From Paenibacillus dakarensis (GTDB lineage: Bacteria; Bacillota; Bacilli; Paenibacillales; Paenibacillaceae), in NCBI RefSeq assembly GCF_001373415.1, contig NZ_CDSE01000007.1:124001-188000 (forward strand): 64,000 bases of DNA, written 5' to 3'. The notes beneath the pieces were generated by a model. The model saw only the letters and a program-made list of their open reading frames with translations. It was not told where the DNA came from and did no database searches. The translations under genes were made by a program, and so were the position numbers. Shown piece after piece: positions 7,619 through 16,028 of the stretch (position 1 is its first letter; every line of letters starts with the position of its first letter).

Positions 7619-8614
7619 ATAGCGAACATATCAGATGTAGCGAAATTGGCTGGTCTTTCGGTCAGCACGGTTTCTAGAGTCATCAATAATCACAAATATG
7701 TGTCTGAAGATAAACGAGAGGCTATTCTGAAGGCTATGAAGGAGCTGAATTATCAGCCCAGCACGGCTGCTCGCCAATTAAGAGGTCAAAGCTCCCAGAT
7801 TATCGGTATTATTGTACCGCGTATAACCAATCCCTTCTTCTCCTACTTGGTGGATGAGATTCAACGGATTGCTTATCAAAACGATTTTCAGATAATGATC
7901 TTCCAGAGCAACGAGGATAAAGCGAAGGAAGCATCCTTTCTGGAATTGCTTGTGAAGAAGCAGATTGATGGAATCATTATGTGTGCCATTGAGAATGATC
8001 AGGATTTTGTGGAATCGTTTACGAGGTATGGACCGATCATTCTTTGTAATGAGAGCTTTGAGAGCAGCAGTATTCCAACGATTATATTGGACCAGATGAA
8101 TGGTGCGTATATGGGGATTAAATACCTGCTGGATAAAGGCTGCCGCAAGATTGCGTATTGCACGGGCGGACTATTCGATGAGAATGGCAAAGACAAGAGC
8201 AGAAATTCAGGCTTTCATAAAGCGATTACAGAATACGGGCTGAAGGTTAACCCGGAATGGATTTTTGTTGATCAGCATACGATCGATGACGGGAAGCAGA
8301 TAGCCCGAAAGATCAGTGAAATGGGCGAGCATCGGCCGGATGCCGTGTTTACTGGAAGTGATGAAGTAGCTGCTGGCCTCATTGTTGAAGCGAAGAGGCT
8401 GGGAATTGCGATCCCGGAGGAGCTCTCCGTTATGGGGTTCGACGATCAGCCCTTGGCAGAATTAACGACGCCGGCGATCACCACCGTTAAACAGCCCATT
8501 CAGGAGCTTGGAAGGGAAACGGTTAACCTTATGCTTAGCATTTTGCAATCATCTAGATATGAGCCTGATAGAGAGAAATTGAAGATGACATTGGTTATTA
8601 GAGAATCTGCGTGA
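7619..8614 (+). CDS. LacI/GalR family regulator of the msm-like operon, ATA start
   Basis: 331 residues if begun at ATA 7619. The N-terminus ISDVAKLAGLSVSTVSRVIN is a complete LacI helix-turn-helix, followed by the hinge YQPSTAARQLRG and a periplasmic-binding-protein-like sugar domain (IIGIIVPRITNPFFSYLVDEI, VFTGSDEVAAGL, SVMGFDDQPLAELTTPAITTVKQP). No ATG, GTG or TTG is available before the domain. A TGA at 7610-7612 closes the frame upstream and the first canonical start, TTG 7646, would remove the first DNA-binding helix. GAGGTGA at 7606-7612 is correctly placed for ATA 7619 (or ATT 7616). Initiation at ATA or ATT would make translation weak. The gene probably controls the downstream importer and glucosidases through the twin operators. 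Confidence 0.85.
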   Translation: MANISDVAKLAGLSVSTVSRVINNHKYVSEDKREAILKAMKELNYQPSTAARQLRGQSSQIIGIIVPRITNPFFSYLVDEIQRIAYQNDFQIMIFQSNEDKAKEASFLELLVKKQIDGIIMCAIENDQDFVESFTRYGPIILCNESFESSSIPTIILDQMNGAYMGIKYLLDKGCRKIAYCTGGLFDENGKDKSRNSGFHKAITEYGLKVNPEWIFVDQHTIDDGKQIARKISEMGEHRPDAVFTGSDEVAAGLIVEAKRLGIAIPEELSVMGFDDQPLAELTTPAITTVKQPIQELGRETVNLMLSILQSSRYEPDREKLKMTLVIRESA

Positions 8615-8666
8615 GCGAGAGTCCTTCATGAAAAGAATACATCGAGCAAGCAGATTCTTTTTTTTC
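8602..8666 (+). terminator. Terminator overlapping the end of the LacI-family gene
   Basis: AGAATCTGC (8602-8610, inside the last codons) pairs with GCAGATTCT (8650-8658), followed by an eight-T run. The loop is long (39 bases), so efficiency is uncertain. Confidence 0.5.
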
Positions 8667-8673
8667 TTCCCTG

Positions 8674-8687
8674 TGGTATCGATTTCA
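8674..8687. promoter_or_regulatory. LacI-type operator, copy 2
   Basis: TGGTATCGATTTCA, identical to 7558-7571, about 70 bases before the binding-protein start. It lies immediately beside a cre-like site. Confidence 0.7.
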
Positions 8688-8700
8688 GATAACGTTTTCA
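8687..8700. promoter_or_regulatory. Candidate CcpA cre site
   Basis: Read on the minus strand, the site is TGAAAACGTTATCT, matching the cre consensus TGWAANCGNTNWCA except at the last base. It abuts the LacI-type operator, so induction by sugar and catabolite repression could be combined at one promoter. It could also be bound by the local regulator. Confidence 0.5.
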
Positions 8701-8756
8701 AACATGCAATTTGTTACCCGCATCCTATGATGAACAAACAATTGGAGGTTATTGAA

Positions 8757-10052
8757 ATGAAGAAGAGCTGGAAGACTGTTTTGGCTGGAGTATTAACGGC
8801 TGCCCTTATCCTGCCTGGTTGCGGCAGTGCAGGAGGCGCCAGCAGCGGAAAAACCGATGTAAGCATGTTGATTGGTAAGGAAGAGATTGCAAAGGAACTG
8901 GATGAGACGGTTGCAAAGTACAATAGCTCTCAGGACAAATATAATGTGAAGATCATTCCGCTTGCTGGTCAGAATGCGACTGAAAAGCTGACTTCATTGT
9001 ATGCCTCTAAGAACGCGCCGGTTCTCATCAATGCAGGTGTGTATAAGGAATTGGAAGCATGGAAGGATAAATTCCTGGATCTGTCGGATATGCCGCTCGT
9101 TCAAGGGATCGATGAGCAATATTTAGACGCAGGTAAGGTGGACGGTAAGCTGATCGGTATTCCGACTACCATTGAAGCCTTTGGATTCCTCTACAATAAA
9201 GATGTGCTGGATGAGGCGGTGAAGGGTGACTTTAACCCGGAAACCATTCAAAGCCGCGCAGACCTGGAAGAGCTGATGAAACAGATTGAAGCGACTGGCA
9301 AAAAAGCACTCGAAATATCGCCAATGGACTGGTCCCTGGGCGCTCACTTCTCTAATGTGATGTTCACAAACCAATCGGATGATACGGCAGCGCGTCATGA
9401 ATTCTTAAAGCAGCTGCAGGAAGGAAAGGTTGATCTTGCTAATAACCAGACCTTCAAGGATTGGGTAGCTACATTCGATCTGATGAAAGAGCATAACACA
9501 GCTAAGGCAGCTCCGCTATCTGCAGATTATGATTCAGCAACCCTGCAATTTGCTAATGGAGATATCGGTCTATGGTTCATGGGTAACTGGGCTTATCCGC
9601 AGATTAAAGAAGCGAATCCGGATGCCAATATCGGAGTTATGCCAGTCCCAATCAAAGAGGAAGCTGGAGCATACGGTAACACACAAATATCCATTGGTGT
9701 ACCACAAACCTGGACCATTGATGCAACACAATCAACGAAAGAACAGCAGGATGGCGCTAAAGACTTCTTGAACTGGATGTATGAAGATGAGGTTGGCCAG
9801 GATTACTATGTGAACAAGTTAGGCTTCATCCCAATCTCCAAGAATAATAAGATCGAGCCAAATGATGAATTGTCAAAATCCGTATTGAGCTATTTGCAAG
9901 CAGAGAAGAATCTGGAATGGATGAATGCATTCTATCCACCGACTGGTTTCCCGGCGATGGGTGCAAGCCTGCAAAAATATCTGGATGACAAGATCGATAT
10001 GACAGGCCTCGCTGCAGAGTTTGTTGATTACTGGAAGACAAGCGCTAAATAG
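8757..10052 (+). CDS. Sugar ABC transporter substrate-binding lipoprotein (MsmE-like)
   Basis: 431 residues from the ATG at 8757, with TTGGAGGT eight bases upstream. The signal peptide ends in the lipobox ILPGC, so the protein is tethered outside the membrane. The fold is a family 1 solute-binding protein: DLEELMKQIEATGKKALEISP, FANGDIGLWFMGNWAYPQI and the hinge near KDFLNWMYEDEVGQDYYV. It would capture an oligosaccharide for the two permeases that follow. With a GH13 alpha-glucosidase and a sucrose phosphorylase downstream, alpha-glucosides or sucrose-containing sugars are the likely ligands. It is the first gene of a five-gene operon. Confidence 0.9.
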   Translation: MKKSWKTVLAGVLTAALILPGCGSAGGASSGKTDVSMLIGKEEIAKELDETVAKYNSSQDKYNVKIIPLAGQNATEKLTSLYASKNAPVLINAGVYKELEAWKDKFLDLSDMPLVQGIDEQYLDAGKVDGKLIGIPTTIEAFGFLYNKDVLDEAVKGDFNPETIQSRADLEELMKQIEATGKKALEISPMDWSLGAHFSNVMFTNQSDDTAARHEFLKQLQEGKVDLANNQTFKDWVATFDLMKEHNTAKAAPLSADYDSATLQFANGDIGLWFMGNWAYPQIKEANPDANIGVMPVPIKEEAGAYGNTQISIGVPQTWTIDATQSTKEQQDGAKDFLNWMYEDEVGQDYYVNKLGFIPISKNNKIEPNDELSKSVLSYLQAEKNLEWMNAFYPPTGFPAMGASLQKYLDDKIDMTGLAAEFVDYWKTSAK

Positions 10053-10084
10053 CGCTTGTCTTCTCCCAAAAGGGGAGGGGAATT

Positions 10085-10969
10085 ATGTATTCCGAGAAAG
10101 GGTTCATAAATAAATTTAAGGTATTCGCCTTATTCGGTGCAGTACCACTGTTTGTCTTCTTGAGTGTGGTCATCGTTCCTTTTTTACTCGGGATCTTCAT
10201 GACCATAACAAACTCTACAGGTACGGATATTTCTACAGAGTTTGTAGGATTGCAGAATTACATGGCTGCTTTTAAGGATCAGAAATTTTGGGAGTCTATG
10301 AGCCTGACTTTTCAATATACATTCTGGTCATTGATTATTACGAATGTCGTAGCTTTCCTTCTGGCTTTATTAGTAACCAGCGGAATGAAAGGTCAGAATT
10401 TCTTCCGAATGGGCTTCTTCACCCCCAATCTGATCGGTGGGGTTATCCTCGGCTTTATCTGGCAGTTTGTGTTTAGCCGCATTCTTGTCTACGTGGGGAC
10501 ATCGATGGAAATCGGGATCTTCAGCGGCTCATGGCTTTCTGATCCAAGCACAGCGTTATGGGCGTTAATCATTGTAGGCGTGTGGCAAAATTCGGGATAT
10601 ATGATGCTTCTCTATATCGCAGGTTTGACAGGCATTCCAAAGTCATTGATAGAAGCTGCTTCATTGGATGGCGCGAGCTACTGGCGTACGCTGACAAGAA
10701 TCAGAATTCCAATGATGATTCCTTCATTCACGATCAGTATCTTCCTGACCCTGCAGCGCAGCTTTATGGTCTATGATACGAACCTTTCATTAACCAAGGG
10801 CGGACCGTATCGTTCAACAGAAATGATCTCTATGCACGTCTATAATGAGGCATTTCTGTATCAAAATTACGGTACAGGACAAGCCAAAGCAATTATTCTC
10901 TTCCTTGTGGTTGCCGCAATCGCTGTAACTCAAGTCGTAATTATGAAGAGGAAAGAGGTGGAAGCATAA
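10085..10969 (+). CDS. Sugar ABC transporter permease, MsmF/MalF type
   Basis: 294 residues with six predicted membrane helices. The cytoplasmic EAA loop is visible as EAASLDGASYWRTLTRIRIPMM near residues 196-217, the contact site for the ATPase. It starts at ATG 10085 after an AGGGGAGGGG site and ends overlapping the next permease by one base (ATAATG). It forms the membrane channel with the next gene for the sugar delivered by the binding protein. No ATPase gene is present in the operon, so a shared MsmX/MsmK-type ATPase encoded elsewhere is presumed. Confidence 0.9.
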   Translation: MYSEKGFINKFKVFALFGAVPLFVFLSVVIVPFLLGIFMTITNSTGTDISTEFVGLQNYMAAFKDQKFWESMSLTFQYTFWSLIITNVVAFLLALLVTSGMKGQNFFRMGFFTPNLIGGVILGFIWQFVFSRILVYVGTSMEIGIFSGSWLSDPSTALWALIIVGVWQNSGYMMLLYIAGLTGIPKSLIEAASLDGASYWRTLTRIRIPMMIPSFTISIFLTLQRSFMVYDTNLSLTKGGPYRSTEMISMHVYNEAFLYQNYGTGQAKAIILFLVVAAIAVTQVVIMKRKEVEA

Positions 10970-11802
10970 TGAACTCCCGTTCGGGTAAGAAGGCAAGCAA
11001 AATATTGGCTGGCGGCGTTTCTATACTTCTGTTTATTTTATATATCTTTCCTTTTCTATTAATACTGATCAACTCTTTTAAGACTAGGCTTGAAGTTGTA
11101 GCGAATCCGCTGTCTCTCCCTAAGTCATTGGATTTCAGTAACTATATTAATGCATTTCAGACGATGAATTACGGAAGAACGGTGATGAATTCCCTGTTCA
11201 TTACAGTGCTGTCCGTGCTGGTCATCCTGATCTTTGCATCGATGCTGGGTTATTTCCTGGTTCGTTGGGATTGGAAAATGAATAAGATCATTTTTATGCT
11301 CATCGTCGCTTCCATGATTATTCCGTTTCAATCTGTCATGATTCCGTTCGTAACTATTTACGGTAATCTCAATCTGCTGAACAGCCAAGGGATGCTCATT
11401 TATTTTTACCTGGGATTCGGTATAAGTATGGCCACATTTATGTACCACGGGTTCATTAAGAATGTGCCAGTTGACTTGGAAGAAGCGGCAATTATCGATG
11501 GCGCAGGCAAAAATAGAGTGTTCTTTAAAGTCGTGCTGCCGATCTTAAAGCCAATTACAGCAACGATTGCGATCCTGGATGTATTGTGGATCTGGAACGA
11601 CTTCCTGCTCCCGTCATTAGTACTTGTGGATGACAATGTTCGTACATTGCCGTTATCAACATTCTACTTCTTCGGGAAATATACTTCGAATTACAGCGTA
11701 GCTATGGCGGCACTTGTGCTCGTATTGCTTCCAATTTTGTTTTTCTACTTTATTATGCAGAAAAGAATTATTGCAGGTGTGGTCGAAGGTGCGGTCAAAT
11801 AA
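10969..11802 (+). CDS. Sugar ABC transporter permease, MsmG/MalG type
   Basis: 277 residues, six predicted membrane helices and an EAA loop, EEAAIIDGAGKNRVFFKVVLPIL. The start codon overlaps the stop codon of the previous permease by one base, indicating translational coupling. It is the second half of the heterodimeric channel. Confidence 0.9.
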   Translation: MNSRSGKKASKILAGGVSILLFILYIFPFLLILINSFKTRLEVVANPLSLPKSLDFSNYINAFQTMNYGRTVMNSLFITVLSVLVILIFASMLGYFLVRWDWKMNKIIFMLIVASMIIPFQSVMIPFVTIYGNLNLLNSQGMLIYFYLGFGISMATFMYHGFIKNVPVDLEEAAIIDGAGKNRVFFKVVLPILKPITATIAILDVLWIWNDFLLPSLVLVDDNVRTLPLSTFYFFGKYTSNYSVAMAALVLVLLPILFFYFIMQKRIIAGVVEGAVK

Positions 11803-11872
11803 ACACGATTTTGAGCAGTGTACTCACATATCATCGTAACTGCTTTTTCAAAATGTAAGGAGAATACGCAGC

Positions 11873-13549
11873 ATGAATAGAGAATGGTGGAAAGAAGCTG
11901 TCGTCTATCAAATATATCCGAAGAGCTTTCAGGATGCAGACGGCGATGGAATGGGTGATATACGAGGCATCATTCAGCGTTTGCCTTACCTGCAGCAGTT
12001 GGGGGTAACTGTCGTATGGATATGTCCTGTGTATAAATCACCAATGGATGATGGCGGTTATGATATATCCGATTACTATTCGGTAGATCCGATGTTCGGA
12101 AGTAATGAGGATTTAGATGAGTTAATTGTGCAAGCAGATGCCCTGGGCATCAAGATCATTATGGATCTGGTTATTAATCATACCTCAGATGAGCATGAAT
12201 GGTTCCAGCAGGCACTGAAGGATCCGAACAGCAAATACCGCGACTATTACATTTTCCGGGAAGGTGTGGATGGTCAGCCGCCAAACAATTGGCGATCGTA
12301 TTTTGGAAATTCCGCGTGGGAAAAGGTTGAGAATGAGGATAATATGTACTATCTTCATGCCTTTACCAAGAAGCAGCCTGACCTGAATTGGGAAAATGAT
12401 GAGGTGCGTGAAGCACTATATGATATGGTTAACTATTGGCTCGATAAGGGAATTGGAGGCTTTCGAATCGATGCGATTCTCAATATCAAGAAGCGCATTG
12501 AAACCAAGCAATTTGAGCCGGATGGTGAAGACGGACTTGCCTTTATCGGTCACTGGATATTGAATCAGCCAGGCATTGAGGTGTGGTTGAAGGAGCTCAA
12601 TGATAGAACCTTTAAACCTCACAACAGCATGACCGTAGCCGAGGCAAATGTGCCGGATGAGAGATTGTCCGAATATATTGGCAACGACGGATTCTTCTCT
12701 ATGGTATTTGATTTTAGCTATACCGATATTGATGTTCCCATCACAGGCGAGTGGTTCAAGTTCAGCAACTGGACACTCAGCGACCTGAAAAAGCATATGT
12801 ACCGGCACCAATTAGTATCTCAAGAGAAGGGCTGGGGCGCATTATATCTCGAGAATCACGATCAGCCGCGGTCCATCAATAAATACGTGCCTGAGCAGGA
12901 CATTCATGATTACAGCAAAAAGATGCTGGCTACATTGTTCATGATGATGCAAGGAACACCGTTTATCTATCAAGGACAAGAAATCGGCATGACGAATACT
13001 CAGATGGACAGTATGGACGATTATGATGATATCGCTACCCATGACCAATATCAACGCGCTCTGCTCGCGGGACTAAGTGAAGATGAAGCATTTGCAGCGA
13101 CGAATCGCCGCAGCCGGGACAATTCAAGAACGCCAATGCAGTGGGATACATCCAAGAATGCCGGTTTTTCTACTTCGGATAAGACATGGATGAAGGTCAA
13201 CAGGAACTATGACCAAATTAACGTCGCTTCCCAGCAGCATGAAGCATCTGTGCTTCATTATTACAAACAGCTGATAGCCTTGCGCAGAGAGGGTAAATAT
13301 TCCGAGACGATCGTTTACGGGGCATTTTTACCGGCAGAGACTGATCGAGAAGAGCTTTTTGTATATCAACGTGTGCTTGGTGACCGAAAGCTCCTTATTG
13401 TCATCAACTTCTCGAATCAGGACCGGAGTTATCCGGTTGATCGTGAATTTCATAACGTGGTTCTGTCCAACTACGCTGAGATCGGCCTGAATGCGCAGCA
13501 TGAATTGAATCTGAAGCCTTATGCAAGTGTAATCTTGTCCAATGACTAA
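11873..13549 (+). CDS. GH13 alpha-glucosidase (GH13_31 subfamily-like), cytoplasmic
   Basis: 558 residues, the usual length for oligo-1,6-glucosidase/alpha-glucosidase enzymes. The start EWWKEAVVYQIYPKSFQDADGDGMGD is typical. The catalytic residues are nucleophile Asp200 in GFRIDA, acid/base Glu257 in VAEANV and Asp330 in ENHDQPR. The QPDLNWEN motif and the calcium-like DADGDGMGD loop are present. The residue after the nucleophile is Ala. In this subfamily Val at that place tends to go with alpha-1,6 specificity and Ala with alpha-1,4, so maltose-type or sucrose-type substrates are favoured. There is no signal peptide, so it acts on imported sugar. It may correspond in place to dexB of the streptococcal msm operon. 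Confidence 0.9.
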   Translation: MNREWWKEAVVYQIYPKSFQDADGDGMGDIRGIIQRLPYLQQLGVTVVWICPVYKSPMDDGGYDISDYYSVDPMFGSNEDLDELIVQADALGIKIIMDLVINHTSDEHEWFQQALKDPNSKYRDYYIFREGVDGQPPNNWRSYFGNSAWEKVENEDNMYYLHAFTKKQPDLNWENDEVREALYDMVNYWLDKGIGGFRIDAILNIKKRIETKQFEPDGEDGLAFIGHWILNQPGIEVWLKELNDRTFKPHNSMTVAEANVPDERLSEYIGNDGFFSMVFDFSYTDIDVPITGEWFKFSNWTLSDLKKHMYRHQLVSQEKGWGALYLENHDQPRSINKYVPEQDIHDYSKKMLATLFMMMQGTPFIYQGQEIGMTNTQMDSMDDYDDIATHDQYQRALLAGLSEDEAFAATNRRSRDNSRTPMQWDTSKNAGFSTSDKTWMKVNRNYDQINVASQQHEASVLHYYKQLIALRREGKYSETIVYGAFLPAETDREELFVYQRVLGDRKLLIVINFSNQDRSYPVDREFHNVVLSNYAEIGLNAQHELNLKPYASVILSND

Positions 13550-13564
13550 AGGAGACTTATCGAG

Positions 13565-15010
13565 ATGACCATAAAAAATAAAGCAATGCTCATCACTTAT
13601 GCGGATAGTATGGGCACCAACTTGAAAGATCTAGCCCATGTGCTGGACAAGCACCTGGACGGAGTTGTCGGCGGCGTTCATTTGCTGCCTTTTTATCCTT
13701 CCTCCGGAGACCGCGGATTTGCGCCAATGGATTACACCAAGGTTGAAGAAGCGTTTGGTACATGGGAAGATATTGAGCGGATCAGTGAAAAATACGATTT
13801 CATGATGGATTTCATGATCAATCATATCTCGCAGCAGTCCCCTTATTTTCAGGACTTTCTAGCCAAGAAGGATGAGTCCATGTACAAGGATATGTTTATC
13901 CGCTACAAGGACTTTTGGCCAGGAGGCGAACCAACGCAGGCTGATATCGATCTGATCTATAAACGCAAGCCGCGTGCTCCGTATGTGGAGGTAACGTTCG
14001 CAGACGGTTCATCTGAAAAGGTATGGTGTACGTTTGATGAGCAGCAAATCGATCTGGATGTAACGACAGAAACGACGCGCCGCTTTATTGAGGAGCAGCT
14101 GACCTTCTTGGCGAATAAAGGGGCAACCATTATCCGTCTCGATGCGTTTGCTTACGCGAATAAGAAGCTTGGTACGAATGACTTTTTTGTAGAGCCGGAA
14201 ATCTGGGATATGCTGCAGTACTGCGAGGATATCGTGAAGAGGCACGGAGCAACGGTACTGCCTGAAATTCATGAGCATTATACGATTCAGCAGAAGATTG
14301 CCGCCAAAGACTACTACGTCTATGATTTTGCCCTGCCAATGCTTGTGCTGCATGCTCTATTCAGCGGAAAGGCTGAGCGCCTGGTTCATTGGATGGAAAT
14401 CTGTCCTCGGAAGCAATATACAACACTGGATACCCATGATGGGATTGGCGTTGTGGATGTGAAGGACCTGCTGACCGATGAAGAGATTGAGATGACGCGT
14501 GAATCGCTGTACAGCCAAGGGGCGAATGTAAAGAAGATTTACAGCTCGGAAGCCTATAACAATCTCGATATTTATCAGATCAATTGTACTTACTACAGTG
14601 CCCTTGGCAATGACAATGAGGCATACTTGCTGGCTCGTGCTCTGCAGTGCTTTGCACCTGGCATTCCGCAGATTTATTATGTCGGTCTTTTGGCGGGACA
14701 AAATGATATTGAGCTGCTGGAACGCACGAAGGAAGGCCGCAATATTAACCGTCATTATTATAGCCTGGATGAGATTGAACAAGAGGTTCAGCGTCCGGTT
14801 GTCCGTGATCTGTTTGATCTTTTGCGGTTTAGAAACCGCTCTGCTGCTTTTGACGGGGAGTTCTCGGTCAATCAGCATGGAGAGGGTAGACTTGTGATCA
14901 CATGGACGAATGGCGATACGGCAGCAGCGCTGAAGGCGGATCTCGCCTCGAAAAAATTTACAGTAACGGAGCAGATCGAAGGCCGTACTGAGCTCATCTT
15001 TGAGCAGTAA
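13565..15010 (+). CDS. gtfA: Sucrose phosphorylase (GH13_18), GtfA
   Basis: 481 residues, matching GtfA along its length, from [13 protein letters not shown] and [22 protein letters not shown] onward. The catalytic residues are Asp193 in [10 protein letters not shown], Glu234 in LPEIHEHY and Asp292 in TLDTHDGIG. The motif [16 protein letters not shown] and the phosphate/fructose loop region [12 protein letters not shown] are conserved. It would convert sucrose and phosphate to glucose 1-phosphate and fructose in the cytoplasm, saving ATP. Related GH13_18 enzymes act on sucrose 6'-phosphate or glucosylglycerate, so exact specificity remains to be proven. The AAAGGAG site overlaps the stop of the glucosidase gene. 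It ends the operon and a terminator follows. Confidence 0.9.
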   Translation: MTIKNKAMLITYADSMGTNLKDLAHVLDKHLDGVVGGVHLLPFYPSSGDRGFAPMDYTKVEEAFGTWEDIERISEKYDFMMDFMINHISQQSPYFQDFLAKKDESMYKDMFIRYKDFWPGGEPTQADIDLIYKRKPRAPYVEVTFADGSSEKVWCTFDEQQIDLDVTTETTRRFIEEQLTFLANKGATIIRLDAFAYANKKLGTNDFFVEPEIWDMLQYCEDIVKRHGATVLPEIHEHYTIQQKIAAKDYYVYDFALPMLVLHALFSGKAERLVHWMEICPRKQYTTLDTHDGIGVVDVKDLLTDEEIEMTRESLYSQGANVKKIYSSEAYNNLDIYQINCTYYSALGNDNEAYLLARALQCFAPGIPQIYYVGLLAGQNDIELLERTKEGRNINRHYYSLDEIEQEVQRPVVRDLFDLLRFRNRSAAFDGEFSVNQHGEGRLVITWTNGDTAAALKADLASKKFTVTEQIEGRTELIFEQ

Positions 15011-15056
15011 GTGATATATCCGTTGGTCTATGGTCAGACTCCGCGCCTTCATACAT

Positions 15057-15083
15057 AAACCCGCTCATTGAGCGGGTTTTTCT
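15057..15083 (+). terminator. Terminator of the msm-like operon
   Basis: AAACCCGCTC-ATT-GAGCGGGTTT followed by TTCTT. Same hairpin family as at 4826, 7352 and about 29200. Confidence 0.8.
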
Positions 15084-15103
15084 TATTTTAATGATGCAAA
15101 TAT

Positions 15104-15448
15104 TTACGAATTCGATTGGTGCATCAGCTCTTTGATTTCAAGAAATTGTGCATTCGTTATTTGCTGAGATTGTTGAATGGCGTCCAGCTTATCCTCTATT
15201 TTTTTCAATTGGAGCTGCGTTTCTTTCTGGATTTTATCGGTCTCCATTTGTGTCTTGGAGTTATCCATGATGACTAAAATGGTTAGTCCTGCGCTCAACA
15301 CCGTCAATCCTCTGGCGATTTGATCTAAATCGGGCTGGTTCATGGCAATCAGGCAATCGGCAAATCCGGCTCCGATAAGTAGACCACCAATTGTGACAAT
15401 CCCGGTCCTTTTCCATTTATCTAAGATAATTTTCAATGGCTGCTTCAT
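15104..15448 (-). CDS. Small membrane protein with coiled-coil tail
   Basis: 114 residues. Two hydrophobic segments (about residues 15-35 and 45-61) are followed by a charged, heptad-like helix containing KTQMETDKIQKETQLQLKKIEDKLDAIQQ. The start ATG has GAAGGAGATC upstream. It is not a family I recognise. A truncated, decayed copy lies at 29237-29437, including the upstream sequence. It converges on the gtfA terminator, which may serve both. Confidence 0.65.
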   Translation of the reverse strand: MKQPLKIILDKWKRTGIVTIGGLLIGAGFADCLIAMNQPDLDQIARGLTVLSAGLTILVIMDNSKTQMETDKIQKETQLQLKKIEDKLDAIQQSQQITNAQFLEIKELMHQSNS

Positions 15449-15539
15449 CTAAAGATCTCCTTCAGTTAGGTAATATAGTAAAAGTGAATACGAACCTATA
15501 TTTAATAAAACACAAATTATGGAATAGTTAAAGGAGATA

Positions 15540-15775
15540 CGTAGAAGATTATGGGGTGATCTTCGGAGAGAGGTTTATCGGTTCGGAGGTTAAAGATTTC
15601 ATAAAAGGAACTTCTTTTTGTGAATGGATAATGTTGACAACATATGGATCCTCGCTAATAATGAACGCATCATACTTTGCAGAGCTGAAACATAAGCTGA
15701 TGTACAAGCATACAGTCCGGATTCAATACAGACGAATGAGCTCCGTGTTCGAGAACATGAACCCCCAATTTCTGT
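15540..15775 (+). pseudogene. Mosaic of decayed gene fragments
   Basis: Two matches are clear. Bases 15626-15686 match 27279-27339 (GGATAATGTTGACA, then ATCCTCGCTAATAATGAAC, then ATCATACTTTG). Bases 15696-15742 match 27648-27698 inside the DUF4838-like gene (GATGTACAAGCATACAG, then GAATGAGCT). The following CGTGTTCGAGAA also occurs in that gene near 27931. An apparent frame at 15556-15777 crosses both pieces and is an artefact. Confidence 0.65.
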
Positions 15776-15881
15776 GATGATTGTCCGTCCGTAAGAATGG
15801 GGGAGAGGTAATAATCTTGCGTTTTACCGATACCGAATGATTCCAAAAAGTTTTAAATATCGTATTTTATTATAATATCCG

Positions 15882-15983
15882 GCGCTTGCCTTGACCTCTC
15901 TTGCAGGAGAACGTTACTCTCTGACTAAAGAAATACTACTCGGGAAACATTCGCGTTTCTCCGATGCACTGGTCGGCAAGCGC
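15882..15983 (+). promoter_or_regulatory. Structured leader of the AraC-family sensor gene
   Basis: GCGCTTGCC..GACC (15882-15896) is complementary to GGTCGGCAAGCGC (15971-15983), with a two-base bulge. Inside it GGAGAACG can pair with CGTTTCTCC. A TATAAT at 15871-15876 would start transcription right at the outer stem. This could be a cis-acting RNA. No known riboswitch class is recognised. Confidence 0.4.
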
Positions 15984-16028
15984 GATGATCGTACAGCTTA
16001 TTAATTTGCGAAGCGGAGTTGTCGAGCC

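Noticed and set aside
14357..15052. Minus-strand 231-codon frame
   Set aside because: Shadow of gtfA, which has all catalytic residues.
15556..15777. 73-codon frame upstream of the AraC gene
   Set aside because: It joins two sequence fragments that match different places in the window, so it is an accident of decay.
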